Source of the DNA: Myroides sp. 1354
GTDB taxonomy: Bacteria > Bacteroidota > Bacteroidia > Flavobacteriales > Flavobacteriaceae
Direction: 5' to 3'
Length of the DNA stretch: 64,000 nt
Assembly (NCBI RefSeq): GCF_030324495.1
Contig: NZ_JACAGN010000008.1
Location: 1-64,000 of the forward strand
Part shown: positions 1 through 7,694 of the stretch, piece after piece
Layout: each line of letters starts with the position of its first letter
How positions within the stretch are numbered: the first letter of the stretch is position 1
Notes under the pieces: model-generated
Database searches by the model: none
What the model saw: the letters and a program-made list of their open reading frames with translations, nothing else
Told to the model about the DNA's origin: nothing
Position numbers and translations under genes: made by a program

Positions 1-60
1 CTATAGATGTAAAGGCAGTAATGTCAAAGTCGAGTAGTACTAATAGCCCGTAAGCTTATG
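1..60 (+). rRNA. 23S ribosomal RNA, 3' end (partial)
   Basis: The first 60 bases match the conserved 3' end of bacterial 23S rRNA, including the segment reading agtactaatagcccg that pairs with the 5' end of the molecule. The rest of the gene lies before the window. The exact 3' terminus is estimated, and a processing hairpin follows directly. 5S rRNA lies downstream, the usual 23S-5S order of an rrn operon. Confidence 0.93.
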
Positions 61-65
61 TGAAT

Positions 66-89
66 CTCCCTCTCTTAATAGAGAGGGAG
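66..89 (+). other. Hairpin in the 23S-5S spacer, likely processing site
   Basis: A perfect 10-bp inverted repeat (CTCCCTCTCT, loop TAAT, AGAGAGGGAG) follows the 23S 3' end. No T-tract follows and 5S rRNA lies downstream, so it is more likely an RNase III-type processing structure than a terminator. That role is inferred from position. Confidence 0.5.
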
Positions 90-180
90 GGCAACTTTCT
101 AAATTAAAAGTAAGTATTTGTTGCGTTATAATATACAATATTAGTTATAGGATCCTTATGGAATTTATAACAACCGCTTT

Positions 181-287
181 AGGGTGGTTATTGCGGCGGG
201 GCTCACCTCTTCCCATTTCGAACAGAGAAGTTAAGCCCGCTAGCGCAGATGGTACTGCCGTAAGGTGGGAGAGTATGTCGTCGCCCT
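181..287 (+). rRNA. rrf: 5S ribosomal RNA
   Basis: About 107 nt with the typical 5S signature: a terminal helix between AGGGTGG near 181 and TCGCCCT near 281-287, the internal element cccatttcgaac, and the 3' motif taaggtgggagagta. It sits downstream of the 23S 3' end and upstream of a strong terminator, closing the rrn operon. Ends are set by the terminal helix and may be off by one or two bases. Confidence 0.95.
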
Positions 288-294
288 TCTTTTG

Positions 295-326
295 AAAAGC
301 CTGATTACGCAAGTAGTCAGGCTTTT
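295..326 (+). terminator. rRNA operon terminator
   Basis: A 14-bp stem (AAAAGCCTGATTAC / GTAGTCAGGCTTTT, one G-U pair) is closed by a GCAA tetraloop of the GNRA class and followed by a T-run. It starts 7 nt after the 5S gene. Confidence 0.92.
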
Positions 327-349
327 TTGTTTTATGTTATTTTGGTTTT

Positions 350-492
350 TTGTTCGTTGTTCGTTGAGAGGCTTTTCGATTAAAGATAGTTTTCCTTTTT
401 TAAGGATATTTACTTTTTGCTCGTTGCTCGTTGTTGGTTTGTTGAGAGGATTGTCGATTAAAGAAGGTCTGCCTTTTCTAAGAATATTCAAA
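350..492 (+). repeat. Imperfect direct repeat with TTGYTCG heptamers
   Basis: Two copies of a roughly 52-bp element (363-414 and 441-492) begin with GTTGAGAGG and share TCGATTAAAGA and a CCTTTT..TAAG.ATATT core. Each is preceded by short heptamer arrays: TTGTTCG twice at 350-363, and TTGCTCG twice plus TTGTTGG and TTTGTTG at 417-444. No coding pattern is visible. The heptamers are near-complements of the unit in the array at 502-592. Confidence 0.7.
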
Positions 493-501
493 CACCTTAC
501 G

Positions 502-592
502 ACAAACAACAAACAACAAACAACATACAACAAACAACAAACAACAAACAACAAACAACAAACAACAAACAACAAACAACATACAACATACA
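502..592 (+). repeat. Heptanucleotide microsatellite (ACAAACA)13
   Basis: Thirteen contiguous 7-bp units. Units 1-3 and 5-11 are ACAAACA, while units 4, 12 and 13 are ACATACA. The array gives low-complexity reading frames on both strands that are not genes. It lies between the rRNA operon terminator and the GumN-like gene. Such arrays usually vary in copy number through replication slippage; a function is not evident. Confidence 0.9.
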
Positions 593-695
593 ACTCACCC
601 TCTCACCATCAATCACGGATAATTAATCATCAAAATAATGTAACGTTTTTGTAATTTGCATACTAACTATAGCAATATGCATTAACACATTACTT

Positions 696-1547
696 ATGAA
701 ACGTTTATTACTGATTATCTTTTTTTTAATCTTCTTTTTTAGTCCGGTTTGGGCGCAAGAAAATCTTGAAAAATCCCTCCTTTGGGAAATTAAAGGGAAG
801 GGTTTAAAGACACCTTCTTATTTATTGGGAACTTTTCACATGGTTTGTGTTGAGGATTTGAGGTTAACAGATAAGGTTGTGAATGCCATAGAAGTAGTTG
901 ATCAAATAGCTTTGGAAGTAAATCTTACAGATCCCCAAGAGATGAGTGATTTACAGCAATTGATGTTTGCAACTACTTCATTATCTTCTCAATTAAATAA
1001 AGAGGAACAAAAGGAACTTCGTGAATTATTGAAAAAACAGTATAACCTGGATTTAGCTACAGTGGATTACTTAGCTCCTATTGGTTTATTAGGATTGATG
1101 GCGATGAAGGCCATTCCATGTGAGGTTAAAGGGTATGACATGGAGGTTATGGAAGAAGGATTGCGCAAAAATAGATCGATTATAGGATTAGAACAGTTTA
1201 AAGATCAGATTGAAATTACTTCAGCTTTTTATACTGCAAAAGAGATTTTAGCTCAGTTGAAGGTAGAAGATGATTTTGAGGCGAACTATAAATTAATGGC
1301 TCGTGCTTTTCAGGAGGAAGATCTAGTTTCGTTGTATGAATCGGCAACGGATCCGCAATTTTTATCTGCTGAGGGCAAATTGAAATTACTAGACGAACGC
1401 AATATACAATGGGTCGCAAAAATGGAAGTGTTGATGTCTAAACAACCCACATTATTTGCAGTAGGAGCAGGACATTTAGCAGGTAATCAAGGAGTTATTC
1501 AATTGTTGAGAAACCTTGGATTTACGGTAACAGCAGTTTTAAACTAA
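696..1547 (+). CDS. TraB/GumN family protein, secreted
   Basis: 283 aa with an N-terminal signal peptide (hydrophobic residues 4-18, probable cleavage after VWAQ, about residue 21). The mature part carries the TraB/GumN signature: GTFH at residues 45-48 and a second Gly-His motif (GAGHL) near residue 257. In this family these motifs are proposed to bind metal in a TIKI-like protease fold. Its substrate is unknown. It ends 5 bp before the sigma-factor gene, so the two are probably co-transcribed. The family is clear, the biological role is not. Confidence 0.85.
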   Translation: MKRLLLIIFFLIFFFSPVWAQENLEKSLLWEIKGKGLKTPSYLLGTFHMVCVEDLRLTDKVVNAIEVVDQIALEVNLTDPQEMSDLQQLMFATTSLSSQLNKEEQKELRELLKKQYNLDLATVDYLAPIGLLGLMAMKAIPCEVKGYDMEVMEEGLRKNRSIIGLEQFKDQIEITSAFYTAKEILAQLKVEDDFEANYKLMARAFQEEDLVSLYESATDPQFLSAEGKLKLLDERNIQWVAKMEVLMSKQPTLFAVGAGHLAGNQGVIQLLRNLGFTVTAVLN

Positions 1548-1552
1548 GTAGT

Positions 1553-2065
1553 GTGCGAGTCAATTTAGAAAGAGAGTTTTTAGAACGGATTAACGACCAT
1601 AAAGGTATCTTGTTTAAGGTAGCTAAATTGTATATGGATACTAAGGATGACCAGGAAGACTTGTATCAAGAAATGGTTTGTCAATTGTGGAAGTCCTATG
1701 CAAGTTTTAAAGGCAATAGTCAATTTTCTACCTGGATGTACCGCGTTTCTTTAAATACGGCAATTACCTATTTTAAAAAAGATAGTAAAATATCCAAAGT
1801 AACCAATTCTCTTGGTGTTGTAGCGTATCAATTACACAGTGAAGAATGCGATTGGGAAATAGAACGTCAAGTAGATTATCTCTATAAAGCTATTCACGAA
1901 TTAAATGATGTAGAAAAAGCTTTAATTTTTCTTTATTTAGAAGGATTTTCTCATAGTGAAATTGGGGATAATCTCGGTATTTCAGAAGGTAATGCACGAG
2001 TAAAATTAAATCGAACAAAAAGTAAATTACAAGAAATTATAAAAGTAAACGGCTATGAATTTTGA
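1553..2065 (+). CDS. RNA polymerase sigma factor, ECF (sigma-70) family
   Basis: 170 aa with sigma region 2 at about residues 14-78 (helix with DQEDLYQEMVCQLWKS, then FSTWMYRVSLNTA) and region 4 at about 108-160 (helix-turn-helix HSEIGDNLGISEGNARVKLNR). The absence of regions 1 and 3 places it in the ECF group. The start is GTG, since no ATG lies before region 2, and it follows the GumN-like gene by 5 bp. The stop region overlaps the next gene by 11 bp, the usual arrangement of an ECF sigma factor with its membrane regulator. Target promoters are unknown. Confidence 0.9.
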   Translation: MRVNLEREFLERINDHKGILFKVAKLYMDTKDDQEDLYQEMVCQLWKSYASFKGNSQFSTWMYRVSLNTAITYFKKDSKISKVTNSLGVVAYQLHSEECDWEIERQVDYLYKAIHELNDVEKALIFLYLEGFSHSEIGDNLGISEGNARVKLNRTKSKLQEIIKVNGYEF

Positions 2066-2657
2066 TGATATAAAAAAATCTTGGGACACTCAAGAAGTGA
2101 GTACGCCTAAATTAACAGAAGCATCATTGGTTTCATCTATTGATCGCTTACCATTAGATCGCATCAGAAAAAATGCATTGAAAGATATTCTTCTACAAAC
2201 AGTTAGTATTATTGGAATTGCTTTTTTTCCTCAGTTATATGCTATGCCAGAAGAAAATAAGCTCATCTTTTATGTAGTTTACTTGTTGTTTGCCTTTGTC
2301 TCATTTTACTACATTATTAAAATGGCTTTATTCTACCGTACGTCTAGTACATTTGATATGAATTCCAGAGATAGTTTGTATGAGGTTTATTTTCACGCGC
2401 GTATGTATGTGCAATTGTATGAAAATTTCTGTTGTTCTATTGCCCCTTTTGTTATCTTTTTCATTCCGTTTTTTATGGGATTTACTTTAGATAAAATAGG
2501 ACGTCTTTTTACAAATGGAATTTTTGTAGCATATTTTATTAGTTTATGTGTATTTACTTTTTGGGTTGCTAGATTTTGGATTAAACGTTTATATGGACGT
2601 TATCTCAAGCAATTAAAAGAAACCTTAGATCAATTTAAAGCAGTGACAGAAGAATAA
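2055..2657 (+). CDS. Integral membrane protein, putative anti-sigma partner
   Basis: 200 aa with no family recognised. A soluble N-terminus of about 55 residues (MNFDDIKKSWDTQE..) is followed by about four hydrophobic segments near residues 52-66, 72-92, 124-142 and 152-170, then a basic C-terminal tail. It overlaps the ECF sigma gene by 11 bp, which suggests translational coupling. Membrane proteins in this position are commonly anti-sigma factors. That function is inferred from position and topology only; no zinc-binding anti-sigma motif is visible. Confidence 0.75.
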   Translation: MNFDDIKKSWDTQEVSTPKLTEASLVSSIDRLPLDRIRKNALKDILLQTVSIIGIAFFPQLYAMPEENKLIFYVVYLLFAFVSFYYIIKMALFYRTSSTFDMNSRDSLYEVYFHARMYVQLYENFCCSIAPFVIFFIPFFMGFTLDKIGRLFTNGIFVAYFISLCVFTFWVARFWIKRLYGRYLKQLKETLDQFKAVTEE

Positions 2658-2693
2658 ACAAGTAGTTAAAACAGCTAAAATTGGAGCCTGTTT

Positions 2694-2801
2694 ATGAAAA
2701 TACAACAAGAGATGATGAATAAAAAAGATCGTATTCGTTTTGCATATAAACTATTTATTGCAGGACTGCTTATAGGAGCTTACATGGCTTATAAACAATA
2801 G
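2694..2801 (+). CDS. Small 35-aa membrane peptide
   Basis: A short reading frame follows the sigma/membrane-protein unit by 36 bp. It begins with a charged stretch (MKIQQEMMNKKDR) and continues into one hydrophobic segment (about residues 19-32, LFIAGLLIGAYMA) before a stop. A GGAG sequence lies 7 bp before the ATG. The next element is a terminator, so the peptide would be the last gene of the operon. Its length makes the call uncertain, but charged head plus single membrane span is a typical small-protein pattern. Confidence 0.5.
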   Translation: MKIQQEMMNKKDRIRFAYKLFIAGLLIGAYMAYKQ

Positions 2802-2810
2802 TAATAAAAA

Positions 2811-2836
2811 AAAACGTCCTAATATTTAGGACGTTT
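2811..2836. terminator. Bidirectional terminator
   Basis: A perfect 12-bp stem (AAAACGTCCTAA / TTAGGACGTTTT) with a 3-nt loop lies between the convergent sigma-factor operon and the P-type ATPase gene. A-rich and T-rich flanks allow function on both strands. Confidence 0.9.
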
Positions 2837-2841
2837 TATGT

Positions 2842-4827
2842 TTATATAAATTTCATTTTCTGTATTCTTACTGCATTTAATATGGCAAGTAGGGCAACCC
2901 CTACATCTGCAAAAACAGCTTCCCACATAGTGGCAATACCTCCGGCGCCTAAGATGAGTACAATTATTTTTACCACTAAAGCTAAGGTAATGTTTTGAAT
3001 AACAATCTTGCGCGTTTCTTTACCAATATGAATGGCCGTTGCAATTTTTGAAGGTTGATCAGTTTGAATTACAACATCCGCAGTTTCAATGGCAGCATCA
3101 CTCCCTAAGCCACCCATCGCAATTCCTACATCACTTAACGCCAATACAGGAGCATCGTTAATTCCATCTCCTACAAAGGCAATGGAACTCGTTGGATTGT
3201 CTTTTTTTAATTGCTCTACTTGTTCTACTTTCCCTTCAGGTAATAAACCTCCCATAGCAAAATCAATACCCGTTTCTTTAGCTACCTTTTGGGTGATGGT
3301 ATCTTTATCCCCACTCAACATAATTGTTTTTTTAACCCCTATGGATTTCATCAATTGAATAGCATCTTTAGCATCGATTTTAATCTGATCAGCAATGGTA
3401 ATATAGCCCGCATATTGACCATCAATGGCAACCACAACGATACTCTCTACAATTTCATTGACTTCTGTTGGATAGTTGATCGTATGTTGTGTTAATAGAG
3501 CGGTATTACCCACAAGTATTTCTTGGTTGTTAATGGTTCCTACCAATCCTTTTCCAGATATTTCTCTTACATTTTCTGCAACAATAGTAGTGGGATAAGC
3601 TTCAACAATAGCTTTGGCAATAGGGTGGGTGGATTGTTTTTCGATTGCAGCTACTACTTGTACGAATTGCTCTTGAGGCCAAGTCGTTTCTACTTTTTGA
3701 ACTTTAAACACTCCTTCAGTTAGTGTTCCTGTTTTATCCATGACAACTATATCAAGTGTAGCCATTAACTCCAAAAAGTTTGATCCTTTAAATAAAATTC
3801 CGTTGCGTGAGGCTGCACCGATTCCTCCAAAATAACCCAAAGGAACGGAAATTACTAAGGCACAAGGACACGAGATTACTAAGAATACTAACGCTCTTTC
3901 TAACCATTGGGTGAAGACATAACCATCTCCTAAAAATAAGTAAGGAACAAAGGTCAATAATACGGCTAACAAGAAAACAATTGGCGTATAGACTTTAGCA
4001 AATTTGCGAATGTACAATTCAGTTGGTGCTTTTCTTGTACTAGCTTCTTGAACCATTTCTAAGATTTTAGCTAGGGAACTGTCTTGATACAATTTTGTCG
4101 TGCGAATTTCAATAACTTGATCTAAATTTATCATCCCCGTTAATACGGTTTCGTCTTTTTTATAGGTAGAAGGTTTACTTTCTCCTGTTAGTGCAGAAGT
4201 GTTGAAACTTCCTTTATCTGAAAGTAATATTCCATCCAAAGGAATTTTCTCCCCAACTTTCACCTGAATGCGTTCACCTATTTGAACCTCTTCGGGATTG
4301 ATTACACTAAAGGCATTATTTCGGAATACATTTGCTTCATTTGGACGAATGTCTAATAAAGCTTTGATATTGCCTTTAGCCTTATTTACTGCTGATTCTT
4401 GAAACATTTCTCCAATGGTATAGAATAACATTACTGCTACAGCTTCGGGATATTCACCAATAGCAAAAGCACCTAATGTGGCAATTCCCATTAAGGAGAA
4501 CTCATTGAAAAAATCTTTTTTCAGTGAAAGCGAAAAGGCTTCTTTAAGTACAGGAAATCCCACTGGAACATAAGCAGCCAAATACCATAAAACACGTAGT
4601 GTAGGATTTCCTAAGAACCATTCAGCTTTAAGTATATTGGCAAAGAGTACGCCCAAAAAGAACATCACAATACTAAAACCAATCGCGTATTTACTATTCA
4701 TCTCCCCGTGGTTGTGATCGTGGTCGTCGTGACTGTGATCATGGCCTTCGTGATTGTGATTGGAGGTTGGTTTTTTGTTGAATTCAAGTTTTGAATTGCA
4801 GCAACTGTCTTTATCTTGATGTATCAT
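2842..4827 (-). CDS. Heavy-metal translocating P-type ATPase (Zn/Cd/Co class)
   Basis: 661 aa. P1B-ATPase landmarks in order: actuator TGES at 214-217, membrane metal site CPC at 320-322, phosphorylation motif DKTGT (Asp364), an HP motif (STHPIAKA) and the hinge GDGINDAP. CPC together with the ESAVNKAKGNIKALL segment fits Zn/Cd/Pb exporters (ZntA/CadA type) rather than copper pumps, which would have further Cys/Tyr signatures. Instead of a CxxC heavy-metal domain, the N-terminus has a Cys pair (9-10) and a His/Asp-rich stretch (residues 23-40), probably a zinc-binding extension. It is expected to export divalent metal from the cytoplasm. Monocistronic. Confidence 0.93.
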   Translation of the reverse strand: MIHQDKDSCCNSKLEFNKKPTSNHNHEGHDHSHDDHDHNHGEMNSKYAIGFSIVMFFLGVLFANILKAEWFLGNPTLRVLWYLAAYVPVGFPVLKEAFSLSLKKDFFNEFSLMGIATLGAFAIGEYPEAVAVMLFYTIGEMFQESAVNKAKGNIKALLDIRPNEANVFRNNAFSVINPEEVQIGERIQVKVGEKIPLDGILLSDKGSFNTSALTGESKPSTYKKDETVLTGMINLDQVIEIRTTKLYQDSSLAKILEMVQEASTRKAPTELYIRKFAKVYTPIVFLLAVLLTFVPYLFLGDGYVFTQWLERALVFLVISCPCALVISVPLGYFGGIGAASRNGILFKGSNFLELMATLDIVVMDKTGTLTEGVFKVQKVETTWPQEQFVQVVAAIEKQSTHPIAKAIVEAYPTTIVAENVREISGKGLVGTINNQEILVGNTALLTQHTINYPTEVNEIVESIVVVAIDGQYAGYITIADQIKIDAKDAIQLMKSIGVKKTIMLSGDKDTITQKVAKETGIDFAMGGLLPEGKVEQVEQLKKDNPTSSIAFVGDGINDAPVLALSDVGIAMGGLGSDAAIETADVVIQTDQPSKIATAIHIGKETRKIVIQNITLALVVKIIVLILGAGGIATMWEAVFADVGVALLAILNAVRIQKMKFI

Positions 4828-4987
4828 ATCTATTTATATTTATTCTACATACAAAGTTAAGTACTTCGTTACAATATAAATAGAGGGGCATCAAGTTTGC
4901 AACACTGCTACATTATTGGAAAGAGGAGAGGAGAAAGAAGAAAGAGGAAGTAGGAGCAAATGGCAATTTGCCTATTATCTTGAATAA

Positions 4988-5037
4988 GGTTTACAGTGTG
5001 TCCTTTATCTTTCTCTGTAAACTGTCAGCTGTAAACC
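4988..5037 (-). terminator. Probable terminator hairpin after the MATE gene, with nested repeats
   Basis: GGTTTACAG (4988-4996) pairs perfectly with CTGTAAACC (5029-5037), directly downstream of the minus-strand MATE gene. A second CTGTAAAC copy at 5015-5022 gives an alternative pairing. No long T-run follows on the minus strand, so termination is uncertain. The rest of 4828-5038 holds an AT-rich leader for the ATPase gene and a homopurine tract (about 4918-4956), with no gene seen. Confidence 0.4.
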
Positions 5038-5038
5038 G

Positions 5039-6364
5039 TTAACTTTTTTCTACGTATTTCTTCTTAAAAATATACATCAAAGGGAAACTTCTACAGCACA
5101 TCCATACCGCAAAGGCGATCCACACACTATATAATTGAAAATTAAAATAATCGAGGAGGAGGAGTGTCGGTAAGAAGCCACAAAAGGTAGCGAATATCAA
5201 ATTGTTTCTCAGGAATTTAGCATCCCCCATTCCCTTAAAAATTCCGTCGTAAATATAAGCGAGGGAATTGATGGGTTGTACCAATAGAATAATCCAAAAC
5301 ACAGAAGTGAATACGCGAATTACATCTGGATCTTGATTAAATAATAAACCAATTTGTTCGTAGAAAGTAAAGCAAATAGCAATTAAAATAAGAGAGATCA
5401 TGATGGCATATCGACTAATAGCTTTACTCATTTGCCACATAACAGTATAGTTCTTTTCACCTAATAGTTTTCCAGCCATGGCATTGCCTGCTGTAGCATA
5501 TCCATCAATAAAAAAGGAGAAGAACAACCAAATGTTCATTAAAATACTTTGAGCAGCGATAAAGCTTTTCCCATAACCAGTTGCATAAGCATTAGCTAAA
5601 TAGATTGCGACGTTTAAAGTTGCCGTACGAATAATAAAATTAAAGCTCATGATGATAAAGGGCTTTAATGTAGGATTAATATTTTTGCTAAAGCGCATCG
5701 TAAAAGGTGTATACTTAAAGTAGTAGTAAAAAGCCATTCCAAGCATAACTATTTGAGCCACTACACTAGCATAGGCAGCACCTTTGATATGATAAGCAGG
5801 AATGAATCCCTCTATTCCATAAACGAGAATATAAGTGAGAACAACATTGAGTGCAGCTCCAGTTAGGCTACATTTCATGGCCCAAATCGTATTTTGTAAG
5901 CCTCTAAAAACTCCATATAAGGCAAAGGTGATTAAGGTCAGTGGAAAACCCCAAGCGCGAATTAAATAGTATTCTTTAGCGTAGGTAAGTAGTAATCCCT
6001 CAGCATTATAGGCGGTAAAAATTTCGTGTACAAAAAAGGTGGTTGTCAGGAATAAAAAAAGACTCAATGCAAAGTTGAAAAGGATAGCCTGTGGGATTAA
6101 GGTTTTGATTACCGTTAATCGATTCGATCCATAATGTTGTGATACTGTAGCAGATATAGATGTTTTGGTTTGAGCTACAACCCAGATAATAGCAGATAAG
6201 AATGAACCGACTAATCCTACAGCTCCTAAGGCCTCCACACTATTTTCTTTGATATTTCCTACAATGGCAATATCGGTTAAAGTAATAATTGATTCGGATA
6301 TTCCTGAAAATATGGCTGGTATAGCGAGTTTATTTATTCCTTTAAAGGTAATGGATGGGTTCAT
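5039..6364 (-). CDS. MATE family efflux transporter (DinF-like)
   Basis: 441 aa, about 12 membrane segments arranged as two six-helix halves, as in multidrug and toxic compound extrusion proteins. The N-terminus (NKLAIPAIFSGISESIITLTDIAIVG) shows the MATE helix-1 pattern with a conserved Pro, and residues in the GAVGLVGSF segment match the family. MATE proteins export cationic organic compounds using sodium or proton gradients. The substrate here is unknown. It stands alone, and a second MATE gene lies at the window's right end. Confidence 0.9.
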   Translation of the reverse strand: MNPSITFKGINKLAIPAIFSGISESIITLTDIAIVGNIKENSVEALGAVGLVGSFLSAIIWVVAQTKTSISATVSQHYGSNRLTVIKTLIPQAILFNFALSLFLFLTTTFFVHEIFTAYNAEGLLLTYAKEYYLIRAWGFPLTLITFALYGVFRGLQNTIWAMKCSLTGAALNVVLTYILVYGIEGFIPAYHIKGAAYASVVAQIVMLGMAFYYYFKYTPFTMRFSKNINPTLKPFIIMSFNFIIRTATLNVAIYLANAYATGYGKSFIAAQSILMNIWLFFSFFIDGYATAGNAMAGKLLGEKNYTVMWQMSKAISRYAIMISLILIAICFTFYEQIGLLFNQDPDVIRVFTSVFWIILLVQPINSLAYIYDGIFKGMGDAKFLRNNLIFATFCGFLPTLLLLDYFNFQLYSVWIAFAVWMCCRSFPLMYIFKKKYVEKS

Positions 6365-6420
6365 GTAATTGTCTTCCTTAAACTAATCCCAACAAAGGTC
6401 GACAAAAACAAAGAGCAAAA

Positions 6421-6456
6421 AAAATGTTCCTAATCACTACTGACTAGGAACATTTT
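6421..6456 (-). terminator. Terminator of the OmpW-like gene
   Basis: A 12-bp stem (AAAATGTTCCTA / TAGGAACATTTT) with a 12-nt loop lies 23 bp beyond the stop of the minus-strand OmpW-like gene. The A-tract on the plus strand becomes a T-tract in the transcript. Confidence 0.88.
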
Positions 6457-6479
6457 ATTAAAAAAAATTAATTGAATGA

Positions 6480-7169
6480 TTAAAAACGCATCCCTACACC
6501 AAAACCAATCAACATAGGGTCAATTTTTACTTTTGCAGGAATATCTAATTGTGTTCCAGCAGGATTTAGATTTGTAGCATCTACTGTAACGTCTGTTTTC
6601 AAGAATAATTTTTTGAAGTCAACGTTGATAAAGAATTTATCTGTGATGTCAATATCAAATCCGAATTGGTATCCCCAACCAAATTTATTATCATAGGAGA
6701 TACTTTTAGCAGCACCTGATTTTTCGTTGTAGAAGATGGTGTAGTTTACCCCAACCCCAACATACGGTTTGAAGTTATTGGTTACTGGGTAGTGGTATTG
6801 TACCATTAACGTAGGAGGTAATAACCAAACACTACCTAAATCCACATTAGCACTTGAAGGACCATCAACAGCAGTTAAGTCAGAACCTAAAGTTCCCACT
6901 GTATGTCTTGAAGTACCTAAGATTAACTCAGCAGCAATGTTTTCTGTAAAGAAATACGTAAAGTCAAGCTCTGGAATAAAGTTGTTATTCACATCTATTT
7001 GTCCTCCAATAGTGCTAATATCAGCTCTGTTGTGAGGAATTACTCCTACACCTCTTAAGCGTACTTGCCATTTGTACGATTCTTTCTCGTTTGTCGGTGT
7101 TTCTTGAGCAGTTGCTGTATTACCCATTAATAAAACAGCTCCTAATAAGGATAGAAATAGCTTTTTCAT
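6480..7169 (-). CDS. OmpW-family outer membrane protein
   Basis: 229 aa with a signal peptide (residues 1-21, ending ATAQ). The mature protein has alternating beta-strand pattern and the OmpW landmarks: an early strand KWQVRLRGVGVIP, a central LPPTLMVQYHYP followed by FKPYVGVGVNYT, and a terminal strand ending in Phe (GFGVGMRF), the outer-membrane insertion signal. OmpW proteins are eight-stranded barrels that pass small hydrophobic molecules. The length fits the family. A promoter and a terminator flank it, so it is a single-gene unit. Confidence 0.9.
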   Translation of the reverse strand: MKKLFLSLLGAVLLMGNTATAQETPTNEKESYKWQVRLRGVGVIPHNRADISTIGGQIDVNNNFIPELDFTYFFTENIAAELILGTSRHTVGTLGSDLTAVDGPSSANVDLGSVWLLPPTLMVQYHYPVTNNFKPYVGVGVNYTIFYNEKSGAAKSISYDNKFGWGYQFGFDIDITDKFFINVDFKKLFLKTDVTVDATNLNPAGTQLDIPAKVKIDPMLIGFGVGMRF

Positions 7170-7197
7170 AGTTTTCTGTATTACAATTATACTTTAA

Positions 7198-7205
7198 CAA
7201 AAGTA
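7198..7205 (-). promoter_or_regulatory. -7 promoter element of the OmpW-like gene
   Basis: On the minus strand the sequence reads TACTTTTG, matching TAnnTTTG, 28 nt before the start codon. No good TTTG -33 element is seen at the expected distance. Confidence 0.5.
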
Positions 7206-7334
7206 CCGGTTGTTTTAGTAGAAAAACATGATTTTTATCATAGCGTTGTATTTTTGTTTAGACAAACTTCTAACTTATTGGGAATTTTTTTTATTTAAGA
7301 TAATTTATTAATTTTAAATATAATACTATATAAA

Positions 7335-7694
7335 ATGAAAAAAACAATTGTATTAGGTGCTTCTTTAAAAGAAGAGCGTTATTCAAATCAAGCGATTCGA
7401 ATGTTGCGCGAATATGGTCATCCTGTCGTAGCTCATGGTTTGAGAGCAGGACAAGTAGGGGATGTGGAGATTCAAACGGATTTGAAGATGTATTCCGATA
7501 TAGACACGGTTTCTTTGTATCTCAATCCGCAAAGACAAGAAGAGTTTTACGAGTATATTATTCAATTGAAACCCAATCGTGTAATTTTTAATCCAGGAAC
7601 AGAAAATCCTGATTTATACAAGCGATTAATTCGTCATAATATTGGATACGAAGAAGCGTGTACACTAGTTCTCTTGCGTACGAATCAGTTTTGA
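7335..7694 (+). CDS. CoA-binding domain protein (Rossmann fold)
   Basis: 119 aa covering one CoA_binding_2 domain: a start strand with the glycine turn (TIVLGASLKEERYSN), a middle region YLNPQRQEEFYEYI and the late motif NPGTENPD that in this family follows the nucleotide-binding core. Small stand-alone proteins of this type bind CoA or related nucleotides; the physiological role is unsettled. Its last 30 bp overlap the 3' end of the convergent symporter gene. Confidence 0.85.
   Translation: MKKTIVLGASLKEERYSNQAIRMLREYGHPVVAHGLRAGQVGDVEIQTDLKMYSDIDTVSLYLNPQRQEEFYEYIIQLKPNRVIFNPGTENPDLYKRLIRHNIGYEEACTLVLLRTNQF

Noticed and set aside
502..592. CRISPR array
   Set aside because: The unit is 7 bp with no spacers and no cas genes are in the window.
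240..654. Open frames on both strands across 240-654
   Set aside because: They run through the 5S gene, its terminator and the heptamer repeats, and the translations are simple repeats (VVCCLLF, NNKQQTT).
4918..4956. Homopurine tract as a triplex or regulatory element
   Set aside because: A single short GA-rich tract is common in intergenic DNA, and no mirror symmetry is present to support triplex formation.
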